Made by a program: the position numbers and the translations under genes. A stretch of 64,000 nucleotides of DNA from CAVXNP01 sp963763305 (GTDB lineage: Bacteria; Pseudomonadota; Gammaproteobacteria; Xanthomonadales; Rhodanobacteraceae), in the NCBI GenBank assembly GCA_963763305.1, contig CAVXNP010000001.1:620001-684000 (forward strand). Direction: 5' to 3'. A model generated the notes under the pieces. That model was not told where the DNA came from, ran no database searches, and saw only the letters and a program-made list of their open reading frames with translations. This document shows, one piece after another, positions 17,732 to 25,844 of this stretch; within the stretch, counting starts at the first letter, position 1, and each line of letters opens with the position of its first letter.

Positions 17732-18178
17732 TTAGCCGCCGACCACGATCACCTTGACGGTGGCCTGCACGTCGGCGTGCAGTGCCACGATGACCTCGAA
17801 CTCGCCGGTGTGGCGGATCGGGCCTTCGCCCTGGATCACTTCGCCCTTGCCGACGGTCTGGCCAGCTTCGGCCAGTGCCTCGGCGATCTCGCGCGGGCCG
17901 ACCGAACCGTACAGCTTGCCCTCGGGGCTGGCGTGGGCGGTGATGGTCACCTCGGCGTCGGCCAGCTTGGCCTTGCGGGCCTCGGCATCGGCCAGCAAGG
18001 TGTTGGCCTTGGCTTCGTACTCGGCACGACGCTGCTCGAAGGCTTCGAGGTTGGCGGCGTTCACGCGGACGGCCTTGCCCTGCGGCAGCAGGTAGTTGCG
18101 GCCGTAGCCCGGCTTGACGTTGACCTTGTCGCCCAGGTTGCCGAGGTTGCGAACTTTCTCGAGAAGAATCAGTTCCAT
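17732..18178 (-). CDS. rplI: Large ribosomal subunit protein L9
   Basis: A 148-residue bL9 with the conserved N-terminal MELILLEKVRNLGNLGDKVNVKPGYGRNYLLPQGKA, the long connecting helix and the C-terminal domain. Last gene of rpsF-rpsR-rplI; a strong terminator follows. Confidence 0.97.
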   Translation of the reverse strand: MELILLEKVRNLGNLGDKVNVKPGYGRNYLLPQGKAVRVNAANLEAFEQRRAEYEAKANTLLADAEARKAKLADAEVTITAHASPEGKLYGSVGPREIAEALAEAGQTVGKGEVIQGEGPIRHTGEFEVIVALHADVQATVKVIVVGG

Positions 18179-18285
18179 GGTTTTTTCCTTTTCGTTAGCA
18201 CCGGGAAGGCCGGTGCAGCCGTGGACGGCTGTCCGAAGGGGTGTTCATCCGCCGTCCGGCCCAGGCCGGGCAGCGGATGCCACGA

Positions 18286-18516
18286 TCAGACGTCGTGGTT
18301 GTCGGTGTACGGCAGCAGCGAGAGGAAGCGCGCGCGCTTGATCGCCGTGGCCAGCTGGCGCTGGTAGCGCGCCTTGGTGCCGGTGATGCGGCTGGGCACG
18401 ATCTTGCCGTTCTCGGTGACGTACTGGCGAAGGGTGTTGAGATCCTTGTAGTCGATCTCCTTCACGTCTTCGGCGGTGAAGCGGCAGAACTTGCGGCGGC
18501 GGAAGAACTTGGACAT
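18286..18516 (-). CDS. rpsR: Small ribosomal subunit protein S18
   Basis: A 76-residue bS18 with FFRRRKFCRFTAE and the core IDYKDLNTLRQYVTENGKIVPSRITGT. It lies 15 bases after rpsF. The enterobacterial priB gene is absent between them, as in xanthomonads. Confidence 0.97.
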   Translation of the reverse strand: MSKFFRRRKFCRFTAEDVKEIDYKDLNTLRQYVTENGKIVPSRITGTKARYQRQLATAIKRARFLSLLPYTDNHDV

Positions 18517-18531
18517 GGCTATGCGCTCCTA

Positions 18532-18972
18532 TCAGGCGTTGTCGCGATCGTTGTCGCGGTCATCGCGGTCACGCCCGCGCGGACGGCTGTCGCCATCGCC
18601 ATCGCTGTCGTCGTCGCGACGGCGGGTGGTCTTGGCATCGTCCTTTTCCTTCGACTTGAGGATGAAGGACGGCTCGGTGTCGGCCTCGTCGCGACGGATC
18701 ACGAGATGGCGCAGCACCGCATCGTTGAAGCGGAAGCCCGACTCCAGCTCGTTCAGCGCGTTCTGGCTGACCTCGATGTTCAGCAGCACGTAGTGCGCCT
18801 TGGCCAGGTTCACGATCGGGTAGGCCAGCTGACGGCGGCCCCAGTCCTCCAGACGGTGGATCTTGCCGCCGTCGGCCTCGATCAGCGCCTTGTAGCGCTC
18901 GATCATCGCGGGGACCTGCTCGCTCTGGTCAGGGTGGACCAGGAACACGACTTCGTAATGACGCAGGGTCAT
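18532..18972 (-). CDS. rpsF: Small ribosomal subunit protein S6 with long charged C-terminal tail
   Basis: The first 100 residues are a normal bS6 (MTLRHYEVVFLVHPDQSEQ, then GGKIHRLEDWGRRQLAYPI and FNDAVLRHLVIRRDEA). About 45 further residues form a low-complexity tail rich in Asp, Arg and Lys (RRRDDDSDGDGDSR, RDRDDRDNDRDNA). E. coli S6 also has a variable acidic tail, which RimK can glutamylate. The start is the ATG at 18972, preceded by AAGGAG. Confidence 0.95.
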   Translation of the reverse strand: MTLRHYEVVFLVHPDQSEQVPAMIERYKALIEADGGKIHRLEDWGRRQLAYPIVNLAKAHYVLLNIEVSQNALNELESGFRFNDAVLRHLVIRRDEADTEPSFILKSKEKDDAKTTRRRDDDSDGDGDSRPRGRDRDDRDNDRDNA

Positions 18973-19266
18973 CGTTCGGTAACTCCTTGTGGATGCGGCC
19001 TTTATTGGCCTCGCAGCCTCCCGACCAACGCGGTGAGGCAAGTGCCCGCCCACGGCTTTTCGCCGCGGACAGAAGCGGGATTGTGGCAGGCGTGATGGGA
19101 TCGGCGCAAGGGCGGCGGGAATTGCGGGGCGAGGGGCGAGGGGCGAGAATGCGAAAAACCGAGGTGCCGTGGCGAACGGCGCACCACAGCGTGACTGACC
19201 GGCCTTGCCGAGGTGACCCGGGCTGGCGCCCTCGCCCCTCGTCCCTCGCTACGCGCCCCTCCCGCT
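18973..19266. other. Leader and intergenic region between rpsF and the IscA-type gene
   Basis: This 294-base gap holds the rpsF leader on its left side and a pair of inverted heptamer repeats (19126-19147, 19231-19249). No gene is supported. S6/S18 autoregulatory leaders are common upstream of rpsF, but I cannot assign one with confidence here. Confidence 0.5.
19126..19249. repeat. Inverted CGAGGGG heptamer repeats between rpsF and the IscA-type gene
   Basis: GGGGCGAGGGGCGAGGGG and following GCGAG at 19126-19147 face CTCGCCCCTCGTCCCTCGC at 19231-19249. This is the third locus in the window with the same paired design. Confidence 0.7.
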
Positions 19267-19593
19267 TCACCCCACCGTGAAGCTCTCGCCGCAACCGCAC
19301 TCGCCCGTGGCGTTCGGATTGTGAAACACGAAACTGGCGTTCAGCCCCTGGCGCTGAAAGTCGATCACGGTGCCGTCGACCAGCGGCATGCTCTTGCCGT
19401 TCACCACCACGGGCACGCCGTCGATGGGGACGACCTGGTCGTCATCCTCGACGCTGCTGGCCAGATCCACCACGTAGGCAAAACCCGAGCAGCCGGTGCG
19501 CTTGACCCCGAACCGCACGCCGACCGCGGCCGGGGTCTGCTCGAGGAACTGGCGCATGCGCTGGTTGGCGGAGGGCGTGATGGTGATGGTCAT
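19267..19593 (-). CDS. A-type iron-sulfur carrier (IscA/ErpA family)
   Basis: This 108-residue scaffold/carrier delivers Fe-S clusters to apo-enzymes. The three ligand cysteines are visible: one in KRTGCSGFAYV and two in the C-terminal ECGCGESF. The start at MTITITPSAN (19593) gives the normal family length. The C-terminal ECGCGESF resembles IscA. No isc genes adjoin it and housekeeping ErpA is possible, so no symbol is assigned. Confidence 0.9.
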   Translation of the reverse strand: MTITITPSANQRMRQFLEQTPAAVGVRFGVKRTGCSGFAYVVDLASSVEDDDQVVPIDGVPVVVNGKSMPLVDGTVIDFQRQGLNASFVFHNPNATGECGCGESFTVG

Positions 19594-19765
19594 GGCGTGG
19601 CCGGATGTGAAGGAGCGCAGAAAAAGGCGGGAAAAGCAGGTCGCGGGGCCGGCGCCCACTACATTATCATGGGGCTTCGCCTTGGCGCGCCGGTCGGCGC
19701 GGCCGCGATCCGCGCGACCCGAACCCAGCGCCCTAGATATGGCGCCCCAGCAGGAGTTTCAATCC

Positions 19766-21182
19766 ATGACGGTGGTCAGCCCGACCGTATGCAGCGTCAA
19801 GCAGGCGCTTTCCGGCACGATCGAGGCCGGCCAGAAGGTGACCGTGCGCGGTTGGGTCCGTACCCGGCGCGACTCCAAGGCCGGGCTGTCGTTCGTGAAC
19901 GTCACCGATGGCTCCTGCTTTGCACCGATCCAGGCGGTGGTGCCGGCCACGCTGGACAATTACGACAGCGAGGTCAAGCACCTGACCGCCGGCGCCAGCG
20001 TGATCGTCAGCGGCACCCTGGTGCCGTCGCAGGGCAAGGGCCAGGCGTTCGAGGTTCAGGCCGAGCAGGTCACCGTGCCCGGCCTGGTCGATGACCCGGA
20101 AACCTACCCGATCCAGCCCAAGCAGCACTCGATGGAGTTCCTGCGCGAGGTCGCCCACCTGCGTCCACGCACCAATCTGTTCGGTGCGGTCACCCGCGTG
20201 CGCCACACCATGATGATGGCGATCCACCGGCACCTGACCGAGCAGGGCTTTTTCTGGGTCAACACCCCGATCATCACCACCTCCGACGCCGAGGGCGCCG
20301 GCGACATGTTCCGTTTGTCGACCCTGGACCTGGCCAACCTGCCGCGCGACGACAAGGGCGCGATCGACTTCCGCAAGGACTTCTTCGGTCGCGAGGCGTT
20401 CCTCACCGTCTCCGGCCAGCTCAACGTGGAGGCCTACTGCCTGGCGATGAGCAAGGTCTACACTTTCGGCCCCACCTTCCGCGCCGAGAACTCCAACACG
20501 CCGCGCCATCTGGCCGAGTTCTGGATGGTCGAGCCGGAGATCGCCTTCGCCGACCTGGCGGCGAACGCCGACTGCGCCGAAGGGCTTCCTCAAGGCCATC
20601 TTCAAGGCCGTGCTGGACGAGCGCGCAGACGACATGGCGTTCTTCGCCGAGCGCGTCCAGCCGGACGCGGTGAGCCGGCTGGAGGCGTTCATCGCCCAGC
20701 CGTTCGAGCGCATCGACTACACCGACGCGGTCGCGATCCTGCAGAAGTCCGGGCAGAAGTTCGACTACCCGGTGGCCTGGGGCGTCGACCTGCAAACCGA
20801 GCACGAGCGTTACCTGGCCGAGAAACACATCGGCCGGCCGGTGGTGGTGATGAACTACCCCGAGGCGATCAAGGCCTTCTACATGCGTCTGAACGACGAC
20901 GGGAAGACGGTGGCGGCGATGGACGTGCTGGCGCCTGGCATCGGTGAGATCATCGGCGGCGCGCAGCGCGAGGAACGGCTGGACTATCTGGACCGGCGCA
21001 TGTCGAAATTCGGCCTGGATGGCCCCACCTATCAGTGGTATCGCGACCTGCGCCGTTACGGCAGCGTGCCGCATGCCGGTTTCGGCCTGGGTTTCGAGCG
21101 CCTGCTGGTGTATGTCTGCGGGCTGTCCAACATCCGCGATGCGATTCCCTATCCCCGCGCGGCAGGAACCGCCGAATTCTGA
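19766..21182 (+). CDS. asnS: Asparaginyl-tRNA synthetase (one apparent frameshift)
   Basis: A class IIb synthetase of about 471 residues. It has an N-terminal OB-fold (VTVRGWVRTRRDSKAGLSFVNVTDGS), motif 2 (VYTFGPTFRAENSNTPRHLAEFWMVEPE) and motif 3 (GSVPHAGFGLGFERLLVYVCG). One extra A near 20580 shifts the frame just before FLKAIFKAVLDERADD; dropping it restores a normal protein. Since the gene is normally needed for Asn decoding, a sequence error is likely. Confidence 0.92.
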
Positions 21183-21195
21183 AACCCCATTGACC

Positions 21196-21987
21196 ATGCG
21201 CCTCCTCCCTCCCCTCCGTGTCCTGCTCGTCGCCGCCAGCGTGACGCTGGCCGCGTGCCATGGCGTCAAGGCACTGGTGCCGCCCAACCTGCGGCCAGCC
21301 ACCGATACCGGCAACGCACTGGAGGCGGCCCGCCAGCAGTTGCAGCAGGCCACGCCCTGCTGCACCAGCTTCGCGGACTTTTCCTACCAGGCGCCGCTGC
21401 CGTGGCACCCGAAGAAATTCGTGCTCGGCCGCGGCAGCATGGTGGCCAACCTGAACGGGGTGCGCAGCTACTTCCTGGCTTTCCGCCTGCCGCGCGACGT
21501 CAAAGTGCCGTATCGGGTGGCGGTCAAGTCCGAGTTGAACGGCCGCTGGCTGCACTCGAGCTACCTGTTCGCCCCCACCGCGGTGCTGCTGGACGAGGGA
21601 TTCCAGCCGGTCGACTCGCAGGACCTGACGCTGTGCGAGTACATGGGCTGGAGCAGCGCCACCACCGGCGCCTTCGGCAGCCTCCAGGTAGCCAGCCACA
21701 AGGCACGTTATCTGGTGATCTACAGTTCGGCCGATCAACAGGCCGGCAATACCTACTGGGAGCAGTCGCCGGCGGCGTTTTCGGCCGAATCGCCGGTGCG
21801 GATGACCTCCGCCGGCAGCTTCCGCATCCCGCACGGCCCGGACGGCGTGGTCTGGATCGGGCTGATGGACAAGTCGTATGCCAACGCCGTCGATCATGCG
21901 ATCTGCGGACACGCCGAGGAAGGTGAGGGTCTGCTCAAGACCCTGCGTACCGCCTTGCCCACCCACTGGAGCGGGAGCGGAAGTTGA
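21196..21987 (+). CDS. MalM-like outer-membrane or periplasmic lipoprotein
   Basis: A 263-residue lipoprotein precursor with the N-terminal signal LLVAASVTLAAC (LAAC lipobox). The body resembles MalM of the E. coli maltose operon: a YFLAFRLP strand, YLFAPTAVLLDEGFQPV, and ARYLVIYSSADQQAGNTYW. There are no mal genes nearby and no maltose link is implied. It follows asnS by 13 bases and overlaps the next gene (TTGA), so it belongs to a short operon. Confidence 0.65.
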   Translation: MRLLPPLRVLLVAASVTLAACHGVKALVPPNLRPATDTGNALEAARQQLQQATPCCTSFADFSYQAPLPWHPKKFVLGRGSMVANLNGVRSYFLAFRLPRDVKVPYRVAVKSELNGRWLHSSYLFAPTAVLLDEGFQPVDSQDLTLCEYMGWSSATTGAFGSLQVASHKARYLVIYSSADQQAGNTYWEQSPAAFSAESPVRMTSAGSFRIPHGPDGVVWIGLMDKSYANAVDHAICGHAEEGEGLLKTLRTALPTHWSGSGS

Positions 21988-22316
21988 GCCTTGCAGTCAT
22001 CCTTTACCTGGCCCTGCTGGTACTGGGCGTCACCTGTTTCGTGATCTATTACGTGGCCCAGTACCGGATCGCCCGGCTGCTGCGCGAGCGGCACCCGCAG
22101 CGCTGGAAGATCATCGCCGAGCCCGAGCAGGGCCGCCCCAGTCGACTGCGTACGTGGATGCGATTGCAGCACGTGCTGCGGGGCTCACGGCCGCGCCTGC
22201 CGGAGCTGTTGCCCGACCCGGTCATTACCCGCTGGTACCGGCTCTGGCAGGTGACCCCGTGGGCCGCCTGGCTGTGCTGGTTCCTGGCGGTTTTCATGCA
22301 GTGGCGGGCGCGCTGA
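21984..22316 (+). CDS. Small membrane protein of unknown function
   Basis: A 110-residue protein with one N-terminal membrane helix (LAVILYLALLVLGVTCFVIYYVA), a basic cytoplasmic middle and a second hydrophobic helix at the C-terminus (AAWLCWFLAVFMQW). The start is TTG at 21984, overlapping the stop of the MalM-like gene. No family is recognised. Confidence 0.6.
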   Translation: MSLAVILYLALLVLGVTCFVIYYVAQYRIARLLRERHPQRWKIIAEPEQGRPSRLRTWMRLQHVLRGSRPRLPELLPDPVITRWYRLWQVTPWAAWLCWFLAVFMQWRAR

Positions 22317-22365
22317 ACCGCTGTTTCCACCGGCACCGCACCCGACACCTCAAACGGAGCGTCCC

Positions 22366-23157
22366 ATGCAACTGGATCTGAGCGGTCACCGCGCCCTTGT
22401 CTGCGGCGCCTCGCAGGGTATCGGGCGCGCCAGCGCGTTCGAACTGGCACGGCTCGGCGCCAGCGTCACCCTGCTGTCCCGCTCGGCCGGGGCGCTGCAG
22501 GCGCTGACCCGGGAACTGCCGCTCGCTCATGACCGGCAGCAGCATGCCTGGGTGGCGGTGGACATGGGCGATACCGGCGCGTTGCGGGCACAGGTGGCGC
22601 GCATGGCCGAGGCCGACCCGCCGCGGATCCTGGTCAACAACACCGGCGGCCCGCCGGGCGGGCCGGCGTACAGCGCGGAGCCGGAGGCATTCGAACGGGC
22701 CTTCCGGCAGCACCTGCTGGCCGGCCAGACGCTGGTGCAGGGCCTGCTGCCGGGGATGCGGGCAAGCGGCTTCGGGCGCATCGTCAATGTCATCTCCACC
22801 TCGGTGAAGGAGCCGATTGCCGGGCTGGGCGTATCCAATACGGTGCGCGCGGCAGTGGCCGGCTGGGCCAAGACCCTGGCCGGCGAACTGGCCAGCGATG
22901 GCATCACGGTCAACAACGTGCTGCCGGGCTACACCCGGACCGGACGCCTGGACAGCCTGCTGGCGGCCAAGGCCGCCGACAGCGACCGCAGCCCGGAGGC
23001 CGTGGCGCAGTCGTTGCTGGCCACGGTCCCGGCCGGCCGCTTCGGCGAGCCGGAGGAAATTGCCGCCGTGGTCGCGTTCCTGTGCACGCCGGCGGCGGCC
23101 TACGTCAACGGCGTCAGCATCGCGGTGGATGGCGGACGCACCCGCGCGCTGAGCTGA
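22366..23157 (+). CDS. SDR family oxidoreductase lacking the catalytic Tyr-x3-Lys
   Basis: A 263-residue Rossmann protein with the nucleotide-binding GASQGIGRA and NNTGGPPGGP in place of NNAG. Where classical SDRs carry YxxxK, this protein reads SNTVR, so both catalytic residues are replaced. The same feature is known in a branch of FabG-like SDRs with the NNTGGPP motif. It sits 75 bases upstream of the ALDH in the same direction and may belong to that catabolic cluster. Activity is uncertain. Confidence 0.82.
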   Translation: MQLDLSGHRALVCGASQGIGRASAFELARLGASVTLLSRSAGALQALTRELPLAHDRQQHAWVAVDMGDTGALRAQVARMAEADPPRILVNNTGGPPGGPAYSAEPEAFERAFRQHLLAGQTLVQGLLPGMRASGFGRIVNVISTSVKEPIAGLGVSNTVRAAVAGWAKTLAGELASDGITVNNVLPGYTRTGRLDSLLAAKAADSDRSPEAVAQSLLATVPAGRFGEPEEIAAVVAFLCTPAAAYVNGVSIAVDGGRTRALS

Positions 23158-23232
23158 GCGCCACCAGGCAGCCGGGGCGGCCTTTGCCCCGCCCGCCTCC
23201 CCATCGTCGCCGCCAGCCTATAAGCTTGCCGG

Positions 23233-24705
23233 ATGTCACTTCCGCGCCTTGCCAACCTGATCGACGGCCGCCTGGCCGCGCCCCTGACGGACAGCTGGCT
23301 GGAGGTGCACGAACCGGCCACCGGCGAGGTCTTCGCCGCCAGTCCGGACTCCACGGCCGAAGATGTCGCGCACGCCGTGGCGGCGGCGGCGCGGGCGGCG
23401 CCGGAATGGGCCAGCACGCCGCTGGAACGCAGGGCGCAACTGCTGACCCGCCTGGCCGACCTGATCGAGGCACGACTGTCCGAATTTGCCGCACTGGAGT
23501 CGCGCGACAGCGGCAAGCCACTGGCACTGGCGCGGCAGCTGGATATCCCGCGCGCGGTCAGCAACCTGCGCTACTTCGCCGCCGCCATCCTGAGCTGGGG
23601 CAGCGAGTCGCACGCCACCGGGCTGGGCGCGCCGGACAGTGCGGCGATCAACTACACCCTGCGGCAGCCGCTGGGCGTGGTCGGCTGCATCAGCCCGTGG
23701 AACCTGCCGCTGTACCTGTTCACCTGGAAGATCGCGCCGGCACTGGCTGCCGGCAACACGGTGGTGGCCAAGCCCTCGGAGGTGACCCCCTGCACCGCCG
23801 GCCTGCTGGCCGAACTCAGCATCGAGGCGGGCTTTCCGCCGGGCGTGCTCAACCTCGTGCACGGCCGCGGGCCGGCCGTGGGCGCCGCCATCGTCGAACA
23901 CCCGCGACGTGCGAGGCGGTCTCGTTCACCGGCAGCACCGCCACCGGCGCGCGCATCGCCGCGGCCGCCGCGCCGCAGTTCAAGAAGGTGTCGCTGGAAC
24001 TGGGCGGCAAGAACCCGGCGATCGTGTTCGCCGATGCCGACCTGTCCGACGCCGACCTGGACACCATCGTGCGCTCGGGCTTCGCCAACCAGGGCGAGAT
24101 CTGCCTGTGCGGTTCCCGCTTGCTGGTGCAGCGTGCGATCTACGCGCGTTTCCGCGAGCGCTACCTGGAACGTGTCCGCGCGCTGCGCGTGGGCGACCCG
24201 GAGCACGCCGACAGCGACCTGGGCGCGCTGGTCTCCCGGGCGCATTTCGACAAGGTCATGGGCTGCATCGGCGCAGGCCCGCGACGAAGGTGGCGCAGGT
24301 GCTGTGCGGTGGCGCGCCCGTGAGCGTTCCGGGCCGCTGCGCCGGCGGCTGGTTCGTCGCACCGACGGTGCTCGAGGGCCTGCCCAACACGGCGGCCACC
24401 AACCAGCAGGAGATCTTCGGGCCGGTGGTCAGCCTGATCCCGTTCGAGGACGAGGCCGAGGCGCTGGCGATCGCCAACGACAGCCGGCTACGGTCTGGCC
24501 GCCTCGCTGTGGACCACGCGACCTGGCCCGCGCCCACCGCTTGGCCGCTGCACTGGAAGTCGGCATCGTCTGGATCAACTGCTGGCTGCTGCGCGATCTG
24601 CGCACGCCGTTCGGCGGCGCCAAGCAGTCCGGCCTGGGCCGCGAGGGCGGCACCGAGGCGCTGCACTTCTTCACCGAGCCCAAGAACATCTGTATCCGCT
24701 ACTGA
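23233..24705 (+). CDS. 2-aminomuconate/2-hydroxymuconate semialdehyde dehydrogenase-like ALDH (five apparent frameshifts)
   Basis: Assembled across frames this is a complete ALDH of about 490 residues. Near the N-terminus ANLIDGRL, LDIPRAVSNLRYFAA, INYTLRQPLGVVGCISPWNLPLYLFTWKIAPALAAGNTVV closely follow the ALDH8A1 / 2-aminomuconate-semialdehyde dehydrogenase group. The catalytic Glu is in LELGGKNPA and the Cys in NQGEICLCGSR. A base is missing near 23903 and extra bases occur near 24270, 24289, 24487 and 24516. Sequence error is the simplest cause. A RidA of the 2-aminomuconate deaminase type lies two genes downstream. Confidence 0.83.
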   Translation: MSLPRLANLIDGRLAAPLTDSWLEVHEPATGEVFAASPDSTAEDVAHAVAAAARAAPEWASTPLERRAQLLTRLADLIEARLSEFAALESRDSGKPLALARQLDIPRAVSNLRYFAAAILSWGSESHATGLGAPDSAAINYTLRQPLGVVGCISPWNLPLYLFTWKIAPALAAGNTVVAKPSEVTPCTAGLLAELSIEAGFPPGVLNLVHGRGPAVGAAIVEHPRRARRSRSPAAPPPARASPRPPRRSSRRCRWNWAARTRRSCSPMPTCPTPTWTPSCARASPTRARSACAVPACWCSVRSTRVSASATWNVSARCAWATRSTPTATWARWSPGRISTRSWAASAQARDEGGAGAVRWRARERSGPLRRRLVRRTDGARGPAQHGGHQPAGDLRAGGQPDPVRGRGRGAGDRQRQPATVWPPRCGPRDLARAHRLAAALEVGIVWINCWLLRDLRTPFGGAKQSGLGREGGTEALHFFTEPKNICIRY

Positions 24706-24724
24706 ACTGCCCAAGGGACCTCGC

Positions 24725-25394
24725 ATGAACTCGCTCAAGCACCTGCTGGAAAACAACCGCCGCTGGGCCGCCAATGTGACGGCCGAGGACCCGCACTTCT
24801 TCGAGCAGCTGTCGCAGCAGCAGGCGCCGAAGTTCCTGTGGATCGGCTGCTCCGATTCGCGCGTGCCGGCCACCCAGATCGTCGACCTGCCGCCCGGCGA
24901 GATCTTCGTCCACCGCAACGTGGCCAACGTGGTCGTGCACACCGACCTCAATGCGCTGTGCACGATCCAGTTCGCGGTCGACGTGCTCAAGGTCGAGCAC
25001 ATCCTGGTGGTCGGCCACTACGGTTGCGGCGGCGTCGGCGCGGTGCTCAACCAGGACCGCCTGGGCCTGATCGACAACTGGCTGCGCCACGTCAACGACG
25101 TGGCGGTCAAGCACCATGTGCTCGCTGCAGCCGTCGCTGCCGTTCGTGCGGCGGCACGACCGCCTGTGCGAGCTGAACGCCATCGAGCAGGCGATGAACG
25201 TGTGCGCCACCACCATCGTGCAGGACGCCTGGGAGCGCGGCCAGAAGCTGCACCGTGCACGCCTGGGTCTACGGCCTCACCGACGGGCGCATGCACGACC
25301 TGGGACTGCAGATCTCGCGACCTGGACAGCCTGCCGCAGGCCTACCAGGCAGCATTGCAGACGGATGGACGAGCGCTGGCAGGCAGGCGCATGA
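24725..25394 (+). CDS. can: Beta-class carbonic anhydrase (four apparent frameshifts)
   Basis: A zinc enzyme for CO2/bicarbonate interconversion, about 221 residues. The metal ligands are in IGCSDSRVPA (Cys, Asp) and VVGHYGCGGV (His, Cys), and the FVHRNVANVV dimer segment is also seen. Extra bases near 25113, 25253, 25315 and 25361 interrupt the C-terminal half; correcting them gives LCELNAIEQAMNV, VHAWVYGLTDG and the end DERWQAGA. The corrected stop overlaps the next start in an ATGA. It lies between the ALDH and RidA genes. Confidence 0.87.
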
Positions 25395-25819
25395 ACGACA
25401 TCGTCCGCACCGACCAGGCGCCGGCGCCGGTCGGCGCCTACCCGCATGCGCGGCGGGTCGGGCGATCTGCTGTTCCTGTCCGGCGTCGGCCCGCGCCGGC
25501 CCGGCGGCAACGCCATCCCCGGCAACGTCTACGATGCCGACGGCAGGCTGGTCGGCTACGACATCGAGGCGCAATGCCGGCAGGTGTTCGCCAACGTGCG
25601 GCGGTGCTGGAGGCCAGCGGCGCGCGCTGGGAGGACCTGGTCGACGTGACCGTGTTCCTGACCGACATGGACCGCGACTTCGGCGCCTACAACGCGCTCT
25701 ACGCCGAGTACTTCGCCGGCGTGGACGCCTGCCGCACCACCCTGGGCATCAGCGCACTGCCCACGCCGATAGCGATCGAACTCAAGTGCGTGGCCGCGCC
25801 GGCGGGCTGGACCGACTGA
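25391..25819 (+). CDS. RidA family protein, 2-aminomuconate deaminase-like (two apparent frameshifts)
   Basis: A 142-residue RidA fold protein: APAPVGAYPHARRVGDLLFLSGVGPR, then CRQVFANV, a GARWEDLVDVTVFLTDMDRDF block and RTTLGISALPTPIAIELKCVA. It is longer than housekeeping RidA and has the layout of 2-aminomuconate deaminases of 3-hydroxyanthranilate breakdown. An extra base near 25461 and a missing one near 25600 cancel. Context (an ALDH of the aminomuconate type) supports this reading, but ACMS decarboxylase and dioxygenase genes are not in the window. Confidence 0.78.
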   Translation: MNDIVRTDQAPAPVGAYPHARRVGRSAVPVRRRPAPARRQRHPRQRLRCRRQAGRLRHRGAMPAGVRQRAAVLEASGARWEDLVDVTVFLTDMDRDFGAYNALYAEYFAGVDACRTTLGISALPTPIAIELKCVAAPAGWTD

Positions 25820-25844
25820 GGGCAGCCGGCGCGACGCCGTACGC

